Positions 12,154 through 26,485 of a DNA stretch of 64,000 nucleotides are shown here, in pieces; the stretch's first letter is position 1, and each line of letters begins with the position of its first letter. The DNA lies in contig JAJTWR010000389.1 in assembly GCA_021613335.1 (NCBI GenBank), positions 86,001-150,000 of the forward strand, written 5' to 3'. Made by a program: the position numbers and the translations under genes. Below the pieces are notes generated by a model. It searched no databases and was not told the DNA's origin. It saw nothing but the letters and a program-made list of their open reading frames with translations. Source of the DNA: Whitmania pigra. Its lineage: Eukaryota; Annelida; Clitellata; Hirudinida; Haemopidae.

Positions 12154-12195
12154 AATAAATATTACCTTCATGTAATTACAATCTCTGCCAATAAA
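12154..12195 (+). promoter_or_regulatory. JADE poly(A) signals
   Basis: Two AATAAA hexamers, at 12154-12159 and 12190-12195, lie about 190-220 bp past the JADE stop and would define a 3' UTR of about 210-240 bases. Confidence 0.6.
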
Positions 12196-12199
12196 AATT

Positions 12200-13591
12200 A
12201 TTCCTCAATTATTCTTGTTTATTATTTATTTAATTTTTGTGAATTGAGTTGAGCCTAAGAATTGTTGGCCGAGCGACGTGCAAAAGCCAACAACAGGATT
12301 GTTACTCGACTCCAACCCTTACTCCTCTCTAACTTTCTCTAAGCCCTACCCTTTGATATTTTCTAAACCATTTCATAAATAATATTAATAAATTATTAGT
12401 TTAATGATCATAATATATAGCTCCAGTAAATTAGGAGTTCTTTCAACGTCAACGTACGATACAGATTATATTGTCTTCAGTGTGGAATTAATTGTTCTCC
12501 ATTAAGTCAAACCAACACTGCACTTTACTGTTGTAACATTTATTACGCACATAAACATTTACCCCTGTGCGTCAATCAATTTTAAAATGCTGGCTGCGTC
12601 ACTGGCCTCATTAAATCCTAAATCATAATAATCCTGGTAATCCTTGAAGAATTTCGAAATTTGCTGCCTCTGAGTTACTACATCTTCAAATCTTCATTGC
12701 TAAAAATAGGAGGCTATTTGAGGGCGAGAAATTTCCCAATAGTGCGTGGTGCTTATTTCCCTCCCAAAATATCTGGCAGTCAACGATTCCCGATGTGGCT
12801 TTATTCGATTGGCCATAGCAGCTGATGGACTGAAAATGACTGGATGACAGCGGAGATATCGAGGATCGATAGCTTTGAAGGAAGAGTCAAGTCAGGTTCT
12901 CTTTGAAAATGAACCTAGGTGATTGATTTTGAATTCACTCATCTGATGCAGTTCAGCTATGAACGTTTCGTTTGTTATTACATGGCTCTCGGTTTGCGAT
13001 GTTAATGTTAATAGACTGGAAATAAAATAAACGCACTCTTTGAAATATCGGAAACGACAAAATGCAAAAGAGTTATTTGTGAATAGAATTGTTTAGAATA
13101 GAACGATTCACGATAATATCTATTCAAACTACCACAAATTATCTTGGCGAGGCGATCATAAAAGTTCGTTAGGGGAAATTCCTTTTTTTTATGGACTTCT
13201 TGATCTCAAGTTATGCAGAATGTGTGTTTGTCTTAAAATGACATTAATTTTCCTTCTCGATCTTTTTAGAATACGATTGAACAATTTTTGATCATTTTTA
13301 AAATAGCGCCAGCAGTAAATAGTCAATTCATCAGCTTTGAAATTGCCTTTTGAAGCCCTAAAGGAACACTCAGAACTATAATTGTAATACAATTATAATT
13401 ATAATATTATTATAACTATAATTATTATATTATTATAACATTATTATCACTATAATTAGTTTCCGTCATCGACATGACGATCAAAGTGATGGAGAAGTAA
13501 CAAGAAAATATTCGAACAGGTTTCTGTCAAATCAGAACTGACCGATTTTTCAAAACCGATTTCAAATCGTTTGCCATTTCGTCTTTTGGTC
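12200..13591. other. Intergenic, JADE to 7TM receptor (tail-to-tail)
   Basis: No coding frame or RNA gene recognised. It contains an AT-rich stretch of TTATAATTA repeats at about 13380-13460. It should also hold the 3' UTR of the minus-strand receptor. Confidence 0.5.
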
Positions 13592-16500
13592 TCACATCAC
13601 GGATCTGAAGATTATGCATGATCTAACAGCGGTGGTGGCGTAGGAGATGCAAACGCTGAACATCTTGTGAGCGAGAAGCATCTCCGAGATTTCTGATGGA
13701 CTGAAGATGAAAAGGACGAGGAGGAAAAACACGGCAATCGGTAAATTGAGTAACAAGGTCGTCAAAATGAGGCCCTCAAGCGGCGAGAGGCTAGCATTTC
13801 CCTCCTTCAGAAACACCACGGAGTGTACGCTTGTAAGTGTCTCTTTCACATCCGGAAGACATGGTTCCATTTCCGATATATCCTTGGCGACTGCAGGCTC
13901 AACGGGACTGTAAACGATTTCGTTTCCGTAGAGATCTGTTTGCTTGGAGTTCGACATGCGCAGTGATGAATTTTCTCGACTCCTTCGGACGAAACTGCCT
14001 CTGCAACTGTGAGCTCTGCCGAGTTTTGCATCAGAGGGACGCAGGGTTGAATAGCTGTGGCTCTGAGACAAAGGAAGTGTGCCCCGGTCTTTTCGACCTC
14101 TGTGAGCGTCCGCATTCCTAGGCAACGGCAGATCCAATTTCTGAGAACTCGTTCTGATGTTGGCGTTCATGGATTTCCGAGTTGAAGATCCGGGGATGGA
14201 AAGATTGTTGGAGATATTGCCGAATTTGTTCTCTGCATCAATGAGGAGTTGTCTATTGGGTCCATCTTTGGCTGAGATCCTTTGGGCGCTGAACCTCAAT
14301 GAGGGATGCCTGTCGAGATCGGAGAGCTTTTTCTGGTCGGCTTGAGAGTGACTTCGAGACATGAAAGTGTATCTGAAGAGAGTTGTTTTTTTCTTTTTTG
14401 CTTGAAATGCTTCAATGAATTCCTCTCACAAAATCTACTCGCTTAGCACATTTCTTCAGCAGACACATACTATTTTAAGCAAATTATAGTTAAAAATCAA
14501 CTAATAAAAACGAAATAAATCCTTTTATAAAACAAAGTGGTAAGATCTTGATGGATTAAAGATGGATAAACATGAAAATGTATGCGCTTGGCAGATGATC
14601 CTTTTAAAGTTTTGACAATTTTGGCAAATCTCAACAATTTAGAAATAACGCCTACATACCTGGGACTGATTTTTTTTGAAATTTTCGTTCCTTCAAAATT
14701 TCCAGCCATTCCTTTACCCATTCTCATGGAACCACCGAACAGATTCCTTTCGGACGTCTTTGCTGAGTTCACCTTGAAGGACTTGTGCAGAACTTCATGG
14801 GAACCCGTCCCTGGAAAGTATTTCCTCTTCTTCTTCCTCGTCATCGCCTTTCCGCATTCTTCGTCCGACATTTGCCTCTTCCAGACGTTCAGCACCTCGT
14901 GACTCAGTGGAATCTTCTTCCTCGTGCTGAACTTGAGAGATGGGTGTCTTTCCAGGCGACCTGAGCTGGAACTACGATCCGATCTTGACGAAGATCTCGA
15001 CGATTTCCCGGAATCGTTTCCGCTGCTCGCAGACGCTTTTGAGCCAATCCGCATGCGACGCCGTCGTGTTCTGATCTTGGGCTTGTCATCCTGGTTCTCG
15101 GAGTCTGACAGGTTGGAGGACTTTTGTCTGGTGCTTCGTTGGGGACTTACTGTCAGAAACTGAGAGGTCCTGATTTGCTCATCTTTTTGAGGTTCTTGTT
15201 GTTGGTGGATGTCGCTGGGAACTGTTTTGGTCGTTTCCTTTGCCTGCTGTTGCTGTTGTGGCTGCGGCTGCTTCTGGATGCTGTTGAAATCCACGAGACT
15301 CGAGCTTCTCCTCCGTTTGATGCTGTACCTTTACGTTCACATGAATGGAATGATGTTTTGAAACATTTCGTGCAAGGCTCACTTTGTTGTGGCGCAATCT
15401 AATTCATTTTCAGTAAGCTCTTGTCATGCAAAAAGCACTCCGTCGTTTTCAACATTAGCTCCATCGCTACTTCGTACCTCTACTATCATCATCATCGCCT
15501 AAGTCGGCCTAAGTTGATCATTAACATCATAATTGTCAGTGTTATCGTCATCATTACGTCATTATCATCATCATCATCACCACATCGCCATCATGATCAT
15601 AATCATAATTATCATGCGAAACAAGACCTCAAAGAGGGATGTCTGTCGAGTTTGGGTGACATCCTGCCTGCGGCGTGATTCTTCTGCCTCATCGTCGATT
15701 TTTTCCTGAAACTGTTCCAAGAAGAACGTCGTTGCTTTTTGGTAAAACTACCCGCCAGACTCAGAGTGGAAAAATTGGTTTTGTCCCTTCCTGTACCGAC
15801 CGGTGACGTCACCAAGGTGCACGAATCTTCGCTCATCTGTGACGGTTGGCGGTGCGAAGTCTGCTGATTGGGTTGCCTCAGAACGGATAAAGTCCTTCCT
15901 TCCAAAGAAATGTTGAGAGTCTTTTGCCTCAGTTTCCTCAGCTGGAATCCACGGAAGGAGAGAAGAACGAGTGGAGTGAAGTGGGCAAGCAGGAGAACCC
16001 CGAGCAGTAGAACTCTATCGCTGTTCTCAAATGAAGCAAAGTACTTGAGGGCCTGGCAGAGCATGAAAATCATCGAGATGACGAAGATGCCGACCAGCCA
16101 AAGGACGAACACTTCGAGAACACCCTCAAACTTTGAATTCTCGATATTCTGCCTCTTGCGGTATTCATCTGAGCTGTTCATTTCAACCAGCGATGGAGCA
16201 GCCGGCTTTTCCGCTCGACTGAGAATCCTGGAAAGGTTTTGCCGGACTTTAAAGATGATGACGAGCAGGTGACTATTTCCGATGGTTCTGAAAATGGCGT
16301 CTGACCAGCTCCAAGCCATGTCGAAATCTGACGAGAAAGTCAAAAAAGAAATTCTAATCAAAAGAATCGTAGAATATATTATACATATCTATAACATATT
16401 AATAACATATTCGCATATATTAAATAAATAACATATCAATAAAATATTATATAAATGACCTATTAATAATATATTATATAAATAACATATTAATAACATA

Positions 16501-17040
16501 TTCACAACAAAAACATCTAATTGCCAGTCGGCCAGCGATCGATGTGTTTTCTGAAAAGCTGAAATTCGATCGACACCAAAATGGAAACGTGCTGAGAAAC
16601 ACTAAAATGGAATGAAGTTCGTAGCAGTACAAGTGAGCAGGAACAAAAATTAAATGATCCTTATTTCGTAAAACTTTTCCAAGAATCTGATAATTGAAGC
16701 TCTCACCCGATAGTTTCCTGAATATGACGAGCGGAGCGCACAATCCACACTGGAGCATGTCGCATATGGAAAAGGAAAAGAGCAGTTGTGGATGTTTTTT
16801 AAGATCGTCATCATGCCGTCTTGTACCCGTTGAACTCTTGACCTGATGACCGGAAATAGATCCGAGGAACAAGGTAATTCTTCTGAGCGTCAAAACCTCG
16901 GCGACAACTCCGATTAGCGCCACAACCCCCAAACAACCCTTCAGGGTCGATACCAGCGATGGTGGCCAGTCCACCAAGGCCTCGGTAAAGTTGCCCCCAC
17001 TCTGCTCGGCCTCTGCCCTCAATGAGGTGTGATTATCCAT
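13592..17040 (-). CDS. Divergent seven-transmembrane receptor with a giant third cytoplasmic loop, 4 exons, 825 aa
   Basis: Exons (minus): 17040-16707, 16327-15628, 15322-14660, 14372-13592; every junction is GT-AG and in phase, giving 825 residues. N-terminus with two N-glycosylation sequons (NHT, NFT). Helix 1 about residues 32-56 (CLGVVALIGVVAEVLTL), helix 2 with FSICDMLQCGLCAPL, helix 3 after the first intron (WSWSDAIFRTIGNSHLLVII), helix 4 (VFVLWLVGIFVISMIFML), helix 5 (RVLLLGVLLLAHFTPLVLLS, to about 239), helix 6 (about 767-789) and helix 7 ending in SYATTAVRSCIIFRS with a stop two codons later. The order and spacing fit a rhodopsin-like GPCR, but DRY after helix 3 (KVRQNL here), the helix 1 GN and the helix 7 NPxxY are missing. 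Residues about 240-765 form a basic, Ser/Arg-rich loop with a Gln run and three copies of L-D/E-RHPSL, one per loop exon. Ligand unknown. It could also be a non-GPCR membrane protein. Confidence 0.6.
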
Positions 17041-17710
17041 CACGTAACTTTATGACGTCGTAACTGAACTTTATGTTGCGCTGTTCGTGCCCTGGACGCT
17101 TTATGTAGCGCGGTTTTACGCAACAGACGACGGAAGAGGAGAAAGAATTTCACTCCAACTGTTTTAACTTGTGAGGAAGGAATTTCTTCTCGATTCTTAA
17201 CTGAATTGCCTTTAAGATCATCAGTTGTTTCAGAAGAAAGTAACAAGGAAATAATTACAATTTTTCGATAAATAAAAAAAAAGCATTTAACTAATGATTC
17301 GTTAATTAACAGCTGCCGCAGTAATATCGAAAAAATTGAGAATAATAACATTATTGCTAATTAAAGAATTTCATTAACTAATAGTTAATCAACCATAGTC
17401 CTACTCGGTTAAATTTAAATTCAGAAAATCAAAACATTCTCATCGAAATAATTAAAAAAAAAACAAAAACAATTCCATCACAAGACTGAGCAAAAACAAT
17501 GCAGACACATTGAGGAAGCATTGCCGATGACTCCAAGGAGGATAGCCTCGTAATGTACTCTTGTATTGAACCTCTTATTCGATTTCTCCTGGAAACCGAA
17601 ACTTGAAGAACCACTGGAAACTGTATCTGTAAAACAAGGAGCCGGGGGAAAAGATGTTGACACGTGGAAACCAATGAGAGGCAAGCTTTCAAAGTCTTGG
17701 CGTTGAAAAA

Positions 17711-17816
17711 TTATTCATGACTTCTACGATAAAGAGAGTGAGTAATTTGTGCTCTAAATTATTCATGAGGTCAGTGACGAACAGAGAGCGTAATTTGTGC
17801 GCTACATTATTCATGA
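17711..17816 (+). repeat. Direct repeats of about 48 bp with TTATTCATGA
   Basis: TTATTCATGA recurs at 17711, 17759 and 17807 (exact 48-bp period) inside a degenerate duplicated unit, and again alone at 18276-18285. The cluster sits about 0.7-1.2 kb upstream of the 7TM receptor start. Confidence 0.7.
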
Positions 17817-18357
17817 AACAGCTTAAAACCTCCATTAACGCAACAATTCGAGGTGACCCTGAAAACTACAAATTAGACAAGGCCATGTCCGTTATAAGGT
17901 ACATGTACCTGTACTAGAGTACACTTTTCATGTACATAATACTTACACTCGTACCTGAGAAGTACCTGTACTAAGTAAAGGTCCCATGTCTAGTTTGCAA
18001 TGCTAATGCTTTAACAGGAGTTTACTATAATATAATAATTTCTAGCGCGGGCAATTTTAACCCACGAAGAATTTCAACGTAAGAGTAATTTATTATAATT
18101 TATTACATTTACTAAGATATTTTAAATAATTTCATTCAGAAAGACAATAATACTTGATCAATTTGTGTCGTAATTCTGATGGATGGAAAGAGAAGGTGAA
18201 GGAAGAAAGAGAGATGAGGATGCCTGAGGTGAGAGGGTTCTAACAAGTGACAAGACAAATTCTCCAGCTTCTTACTTATTCATGAGGTTGAGTGTACCAT
18301 GTGACCGCAAACGTTCTTCAAATCCAGCTGGTGGCTGCTAAAAGTAATTAAATAATT

Positions 18358-18391
18358 TTATAATAATAATATAATAATAATAATAATAATA

Positions 18392-18462
<71 letters not shown>

Positions 18463-18517
18463 TAATAATAATAATAATAAGAATAATAATAATATAATAA
18501 TAATAATAATAATAATA

Positions 18518-18586
<69 letters not shown>

Positions 18587-18592
18587 TAATAA
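18358..18592. repeat. (TAA)n microsatellite
   Basis: About 235 bp of TAA/ATA repeat with rare single-base interruptions. Confidence 0.97.
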
Positions 18593-19019
18593 CAAAACCA
18601 GTATGATATAGAGCTTAAATAAATACGTATAAATACTTCTGAGATTAATAAACACAGTCACCATCCTAAATGGAAATTTTTTTTTCCCCAATCAGATAAA
18701 CAGCTCATTTTCATCATCCGATCATCCGCCATCTTTTATCTCCAACGACAATTCCGAGAACAAAATCTTTAAAAAAAAATATTTTTTATAAAAAAATCGT
18801 CTGCCTCTTCAGTGAGGACTTTGGACGACATGAAGTAATTATTCGTCTGCTTTCTTGAAAAATTTGAATTCTTTTTCATGCAACAGCGTTCTAATGTCTG
18901 AATGAATGGGGCGTCACGCACACTTTTATTATTTATCTTTCTTACTACGATGGTAATTATTTTTATTCTTTATTATTCTGGATATAATGTTTCATATTAA
19001 ACTCTGAATAAGTTTTATA

Positions 19020-19290
<271 letters not shown>

Positions 19291-22200
19291 GGTAATTTTT
19301 ATATTATATTAAATATTATTAATGGTGATTTATTTTTAAATTCAAATAACATTATTAGCAACGCAACAACGAACACCATCTCATAAATAAACGATTAAAT
19401 ATTATCAACGCAATAAAAAATAATTTGGATCTAATTTGAGATTTAGAAATATTAACAATTATTAATAATATTATTTAAAATCGAAAATGCTAAATTCTTC
19501 AAGAGTTTTCACGTCTGCCATCATGAAACATGCATTGCCTCTCATCGTTCCATTTTCCGAAACTTCAGAATTTTTTTGCCTCAAGAAAGAATTTTTGCTT
19601 TTTCACCTAATTAAGTATTCTAGAAAGTACTTCAATCGGATTTAGAATATTTAAATTTTTTAACAGCTTGAGTTAATTTTTGTGAAAAGTAATTTTTAAA
19701 AAAATTAGTTTTTATAGAAATTCATTATTTTCTGGAACCGATAGAGACGTTATCTTTCTGTTATCTGTTTTCTCTAAGCTAGTGGAATGAAGTAAATTTG
19801 ACAATCTTTTCCAAAATTTCCGTTCAAAATGAAATTGTCACACACGATTAAATAATTAATGTTGGAAGATTGATAATCGTTCAAATTTTATTATTTTTTC
19901 CTAAAGTCTGCTGAAAACAGTAGTAGAATTAGAAGCACAAAAGCTTACTTAATTATTTAATTACTTAATTGAAGGAGGATTCCAATGAAGCGGATGATCA
20001 CATTGTAATCTGTTATCATGTTACGCTGTGATCGGTTAACTTATTACATTTTTATCTGTTAGCGTGTCACGTTGTGATCATGTATCATGTTAACATGTGG
20101 CAACAACAACAACAATAATAATTATTATTACTTTAAATAATAATAATAATATTATATATTAACATTGAACAGCAGACCTGTCACGGACTGTGATCGTGGA
20201 TTTATTTCCTTGGAATTTCTTTACAAAATTCCTTTTCAAACTCAAGAGATGGCGTCAAATGAAGTGATGGTGTCATTTTTAACGTATTTTGAAACTTTTT
20301 TTGAATATAAATTTTTCTTTTAAGACACGACAATGTCTTCAATTAAACTGGAAAAAGAAACAGGCAGCAAAATGGGGGAACTGGTCATAAATCCTTATTA
20401 ACTGCTCTTAATGTCTTGCTTTGGTAGATTTTAATCCAATTCTTTTTCTCTGTTTAATTTTATAGTGGCGGCTGTTCCAACTGTTTTTCTTGATAAGCAT
20501 GGACTTCCGAATTTGTTTGCTATTCTAATTAAAAGTAATTTTGTAAATACCACTTTGGATGAATAAAAATGTGGTATTTCCCGGTCTATCGGTCAATTAA
20601 TCTGCAAATGTTCCGATTATTGCGTTGCGGTGGCTTTCGACATATGTTAGTATTTATGAAGTTAACTTAGACGATTTATTGAATAATAAAAGCTAAGCAA
20701 TTGAAATTGTTGAAAATGAATTGTTAAAACATAAAAATAATTTTTGAATTAAAAATATTTTTCATTTTATTCCGGTCCATTGAGCTTTCTTTCACGTGAA
20801 AACTCGGAGAATTATAATTGAATTGTTATTATTATTGAATTGTTAGAAGAATTATTACTAATAATAATAAATATTATTATTTGGAAAAATCAACATAAAC
20901 ACTTCAATGCCTTTATTGAGATTTTTTCCAAGATGGCGTGTGGATGCAAGAGAACTACTTTTGTACCTCGTGCAATATTCGGTGTATTATATTAATATTC
21001 GGTATATTATGTTAATATTAACTTTTTTTTGTTCATGAGTTTATTGAATCAAACAAACAAACAAGCCTTTGTAAACACAGAAAAAAACAAAAAGGGAAAG
21101 CAAATAAATTCAAATAAACCCAAAGGACCAGCCTTAAGGAAGTACACGCTTCCGCTGTCGTACTGCCCCTGAAAGTAGTTATATACAAAATCATAAGCTA
21201 TACACATCCACACATTAAATATTGTTTGTACGACATTTTGAATAGTAAATAAAGTAATTTGAAAGGGCATGTGTTTAACTGAGTTAGATCCTTGATAGAT
21301 GAAGGTATGGAGGAGTAAAGTGTTGGGCCATAACATTGAATTGAGAATAATTTAAGTGTGGAGTTGGAAAAAGACGGACTATATTTACGTGTATTACATA
21401 GAAAGTGTGAAGGATTATTGCAGTTATTGCTTGATATGAAGAAATTATTTTTGGATGAGAATTGAAATCATATGAAAACATGAAAAGAGCAATTTATAAA
21501 TTACGTATTTGTGATATATTTAACAAACTATTGTTAGAGAAGACAGAGGCAGTTGATGATGAGGGTGATAATAAAAAAAATTTCAAACTTAATAAACCGT
21601 ACCTAGCATATAAAACTTTAAACAAACAAAACATTAAAAACAAATACATTATAAATAAAATCTTAAACAACAAATACATTACTATCAGAAAAACTGACAA
21701 AGGCTCCTCTAGGTTAAATATTTGGCGTATTATATTAATATTAATATTGGTGTAATTATCGATTATTAATTTATTTATTTGAATAAAGTAGGTTAGTTGA
21801 CATATGCAATGGTTAATATAGTACAATGTATTAGGAAAGTTAAATTACGCAATAATCAATAAACCATGAGATATTCGATTAGATAATTAGATAAATGAAT
21901 GGATGAATGAATGAGTGAATGGGTGTTTGACTATAGCGAATGGCTGAATAGACAGACGAATAAGGTAGAATATCCGTGAGCAGATTAAACAGAATGGATG
22001 GATCCGGAGGAACAATGCTATCGTTCAGGAGAAAGATTTATTCCTCAATATTATAATACCCAGTCTCGGGCAGGACTCGCCGCAAACAACTGTAAATAAA
22101 CGCCACCAGCTCGTCGCAGTCAGGTAATTGTAAAGCACTGGAATGGAAAGAAGGAATAAATATTTAAGGACACCTGTTACCTTTAGTGGATCAGGCGTGG

Positions 22201-22449
22201 AGTGAAATGGAATGGGGAGAGCAAAGGGTAAAGGCGGTAGTAAGAGTAGTAAGGGGTGAAAGATGGATTTCTGTGTGAGGACAAGAATGGAAAAATTATA
22301 CAGTCATCATGTGATCACGAAGAATGATTGCGATTGGATGAGAAAGTAGAAGAATAAAAATAGCTTCGTTCACTCAGGTGTGTCTCATCACTCGGTGCTA
22401 CTAATTACTTTTCTTTTTTAGTGTTATTATCGATTTCCATGATAAAAAT

Positions 22450-22451
22450 AA

Positions 22452-22540
<89 letters not shown>
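22450..22540. repeat. (ATA)n microsatellite
   Basis: About 90 bp of ATA repeat with one phase slip. Confidence 0.95.
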
Positions 22541-24034
22541 GTTAATAATGTTAATGAAATTATAAATGGCTATATTTTTAATGATTATATTAAATGTGTA
22601 GTACTAAAATTACTATTGTTGTTATTCATATTTAATGTTTTATTTCATTCAATTAATTACCGATTAATTATGACATCAAAATGCATTTTGTAATGCCTGT
22701 TTAAAACTTTAGTTATAAAAAAAGTTGCAATACAAATGACATGCTTTTCAATAATGACTGACCCATTTATTATTTGACATTGCTGCCATGTGACCAAACA
22801 ATTGACCAATCAGGATGAATGTTCTTCTCCTGTTCAACGGAGCGTGGACTCCGGAATGTTGAATTTTCATGTTCAATAATCCATGGACATTTTCGACTTT
22901 TACGATCTCGATAAGGATGTTGTGATGACGACGACGACGACGATGATGATGATCACGATAACAACATCCATAACACACCATAATTTTATCAATAACCAAT
23001 ATTTATTCCGTAACAATGGAAATTGAAATTCCATTTCTTTTCTTGCATGAGTTGAGTGCACTCAACGCCAACGAGAGACTATTTCACTTTCTAAGTGGGT
23101 GTAATCAACAACGTAATCAACGTCATCATCGTCATCATCATCATAGTCGTCGTCGTCGTCATCGTCATCATCACCCTCATCGTCATCGTCATCAAAACTT
23201 TACCTAAACTTTGACTCTTACAAATGATTTACCGCATTGGATTACAACCCTTTTTCATTAAGCCCTAAAACTTATTAAATCGATGAAACATTATTTTTCC
23301 AAGATTTTCGAATTTATTTCTAAGAAATTGTGTTTTTTAAAAACAAATCCTTCCGCGTCATCCTTCGTAATTTCCTCTTGTAAAATGTCAAGTCATGAAT
23401 TCAAATGAATGTCTTGAATATTTCATGTTTTGGAAGCATTTGAAAACAGAGAAATTGTCGCATAAAAGAATTGGTCGTTTGTCATTTTGTTGCATTTCAA
23501 CGATGCTTTGAATAATTATTATTTAATTTCTGAACAATTACGCATTCTAAAGTGAGCTGAATAAGCTTTAATTAATTGGATTAATAAATACGTTTGCATG
23601 CTACATTTTTAAGACATAAATTGAATTTGTAGGATACATCTGGATAGCAAGATGTTGTTGATTTGTTTTATTTGTATTTAATTTGTTTTATTTGTTTTAT
23701 TAGCACAAGAGAATGAAAGAAGGGGTTGGCTTGAATTTGATGAGAAAACAGAAAAAAGAAATGAATGGCTCGGAGCAGGATGATATTGATTTCTCAGAAC
23801 AGCAGGTGCATCCTCCACTTCCGGTAATGTTCGTTACCATGGAGAACTTAATGAACTTCAACCTCTGCAACGACAACGACGACGACGATAGTACAACAAC
23901 ACATCAACACAACAACACATCAACACAACAATAGTTACCCCGCCGTAGAACACAGGTGCTCCAAGGAGCCTTTGAATTTCAAGGCACTCCCATGTCTATG
24001 ACGCCTCGTGGTGCCCCATTCATTCGTTCATCGA

Positions 24035-24132
24035 TTCATCCATTTATCCATCCATCCATCCATCTATCCATCTATCCATCATCCATCCATTCATCCATCC
24101 ATCCATCTATCCATCATCCATCCATCCATCCC
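24035..24132. repeat. (ATCC)n tract
   Basis: Imperfect ATCC/ATCT tetranucleotide repeat; open in two frames (Ser-Ile-His-Pro runs) only because the unit lacks stops. Confidence 0.9.
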
Positions 24133-26459
24133 AGTCAGCCTTCCTTTAGCATCACTATGGCAACCAAAGGTCCATCCTTCCCGCCGGTTAAATATTTTTC
24201 GTTGTTTTAGTTCTTATAACAATAATTATTTAATAAAATCATTTTAATCGTATCAACAATAAACAATAATTACTTAATTAATGTTAAAGAAATAATTGCG
24301 AAAAATAATTCTCCTGCCATGTCGGGGTTGATGATTTGATTCTTCGCGTTGATTGGCAGAGAAAATTATTTTATGATGTTATCCTTATTTTTTTTCTGAT
24401 ATTATTATCAAATATTATTAATTAATATTTCTTAATGATTTGTTATAATTTTTAATTCTAACAATAAACATGAACAAGTGATATTTAAAATAAAAGATTT
24501 TGACTATGTCTTTAAAAGCATTAATTTTTCAAAAAATTATTTTAAAGTCGCATTGAAGGCATTTAATAATGTTTAGAGGTTCAGTTTTAAATATCAAATA
24601 TTTTTACCTCTCTCTTGTTCAAAAAGTCTTTCAAAATTCTTGGGCCATGAATGGCTTATTTTTAATGGCAACTTAATTAGAATAATTAACTTAATTAATT
24701 AAATTATCAACATGTTAAAAAATATATATATATATATAGTATAGTATAGATATTTATGAAGATAATTATTTATTGCTAAACAAATATTTGTAAAGGTATT
24801 TTATAAACATAAAGATATATTTATGAAGTTATTTTTAATTCAACTATCTTCTTTCACAGTTTTCGCGTTTCATTGGAAAAGCGAACAAATCTAATGTTGG
24901 AGGCAAATAAGAACTCTTGCGCATGCGCTTCCGCATGAATGCATGACGTCATCGAATGCGGCGCCAAGGATTTTCCACTACCCCCCTTCTGGACCTGGGT
25001 GGCGGCAAAACGAATCGCCCTTTTGAGACTTTTTAAGGGTGATTTAGACTGATGAAGACGACGACGAGGATGAATGGAAAGTGGAATTTTCCGTAAAAAC
25101 TTCCCTTTCCAATGCCTTTCTTAAAAATTTTAAATTTAAATTTTTTTGCTACGAAACAAGAATTTCAAGAAGATTGAACTTGTTTTCATATTTTATTCCA
25201 CTGTTTTCTTAGGTCAGTATTTATAAATAAATTATGGTGATGATGATGGCGATGCGATGACGGTTACAATGATAATGACGATGGCGATAACGATGACAGT
25301 GACGGCAATGTTGATGATGGTAACAGTAGCGAATAGGTTTTTTGCGTTCGAATAATTATTTGGAACTCACTGATTACCATGACAACGCTGATGAACGGAG
25401 AGTTGGGGGTTCCTAATGGAAACCCATCCACTCAAGATCAGTCAGTGTCAGCTTCGTTCGTAGAGGTTGCCAGTCGTTCTCGGTTTTGTACGTCATCATG
25501 TCAACAACTCATGCATATTTAAGATTTGAAAAAGAAACATTTTGATATTTAAAAAAAATGCAAACAAAGACACCAGCAAACAGACAAGCAAAGAAACAGA
25601 CAGACAAACAAGCAGACAAGGAGACAAACAAACGTGCCAACAAGAAACGAAGAATGACACTGAATTGTCAGACAGGAAAAACGACGAAAACAGAAAGTTG
25701 TCTTCATTTATTCAACAGACAACAAAATTCGTCCCAACACGTGAGGACATGATCGGTGAACGTGCGTGGAAAAATGATTCCATCTCGAATATCGAATTAA
25801 GCTGGAATTGTTTGTAAATATTTTAAAATAATTAATTTGTGAAAAAAGAAAAACAAAAATATTCATCGCCTCAGTCAATGTCAGACATTCACATTAAGAA
25901 AATTGGGTTTAAAACCAAAACAATGAATGAAAAGTAGGAATCTTAAATTATAACATTATTTTAAAAAACACAAATAATTTGCAAGGTAAATACATTTAAC
26001 TTTTACTAAGAAATTGTTTGTTAATAATAAATCTTTTAGATTATTTTTTAACATTCGCTAGGCGGATCGACGCTGACGTAATTAAGCCAACGTGACGTGT
26101 TTGGATGGTCTGACGGTTTCAATTTGGTCGCCAGGATAAATGCTGAAAGATGAAAACATTTTATGATATAAATATAAATATTTTTTTATTTTAAGTAATT
26201 ATGATTACAAATGAATTATTATTATTATAAGCAGTCTAAATAGCTACGTTATTTAAAGTATTTTTAATAAAAAAAAATATTACCACTTAATTATAATCAT
26301 GATCCAACTGTTAATTATATAATATAGTGTAATATTATTTGCATTTGTATGTTATTTCTAATTATGTTGATTTAACTTTTATTCGAAATTAATTTACACT
26401 TATCATAATTTATACTTACATTATCCATTATTAATTAAAATTGTGTTCACAACAAAATA

Positions 26460-26465
26460 TTTATT
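26460..26465 (-). promoter_or_regulatory. Protocadherin poly(A) signal
   Basis: AATAAA on the minus strand about 20 bp beyond the protocadherin stop codon. Confidence 0.5.
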
Positions 26466-26485
26466 CATTTCATCCACAGCTGAAT

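Noticed and set aside
21462..21755. Lys/Asn-rich frame with ITIRKTDKGSS, slightly like Penelope-type reverse transcriptases
   Set aside because: Too short and too biased by AT content; no catalytic motif present.
23713..23934. 73-codon ATG frame after an acceptor-like TTTTATTAG
   Set aside because: No homology, low-complexity Asp/Thr end, no partner exons found.
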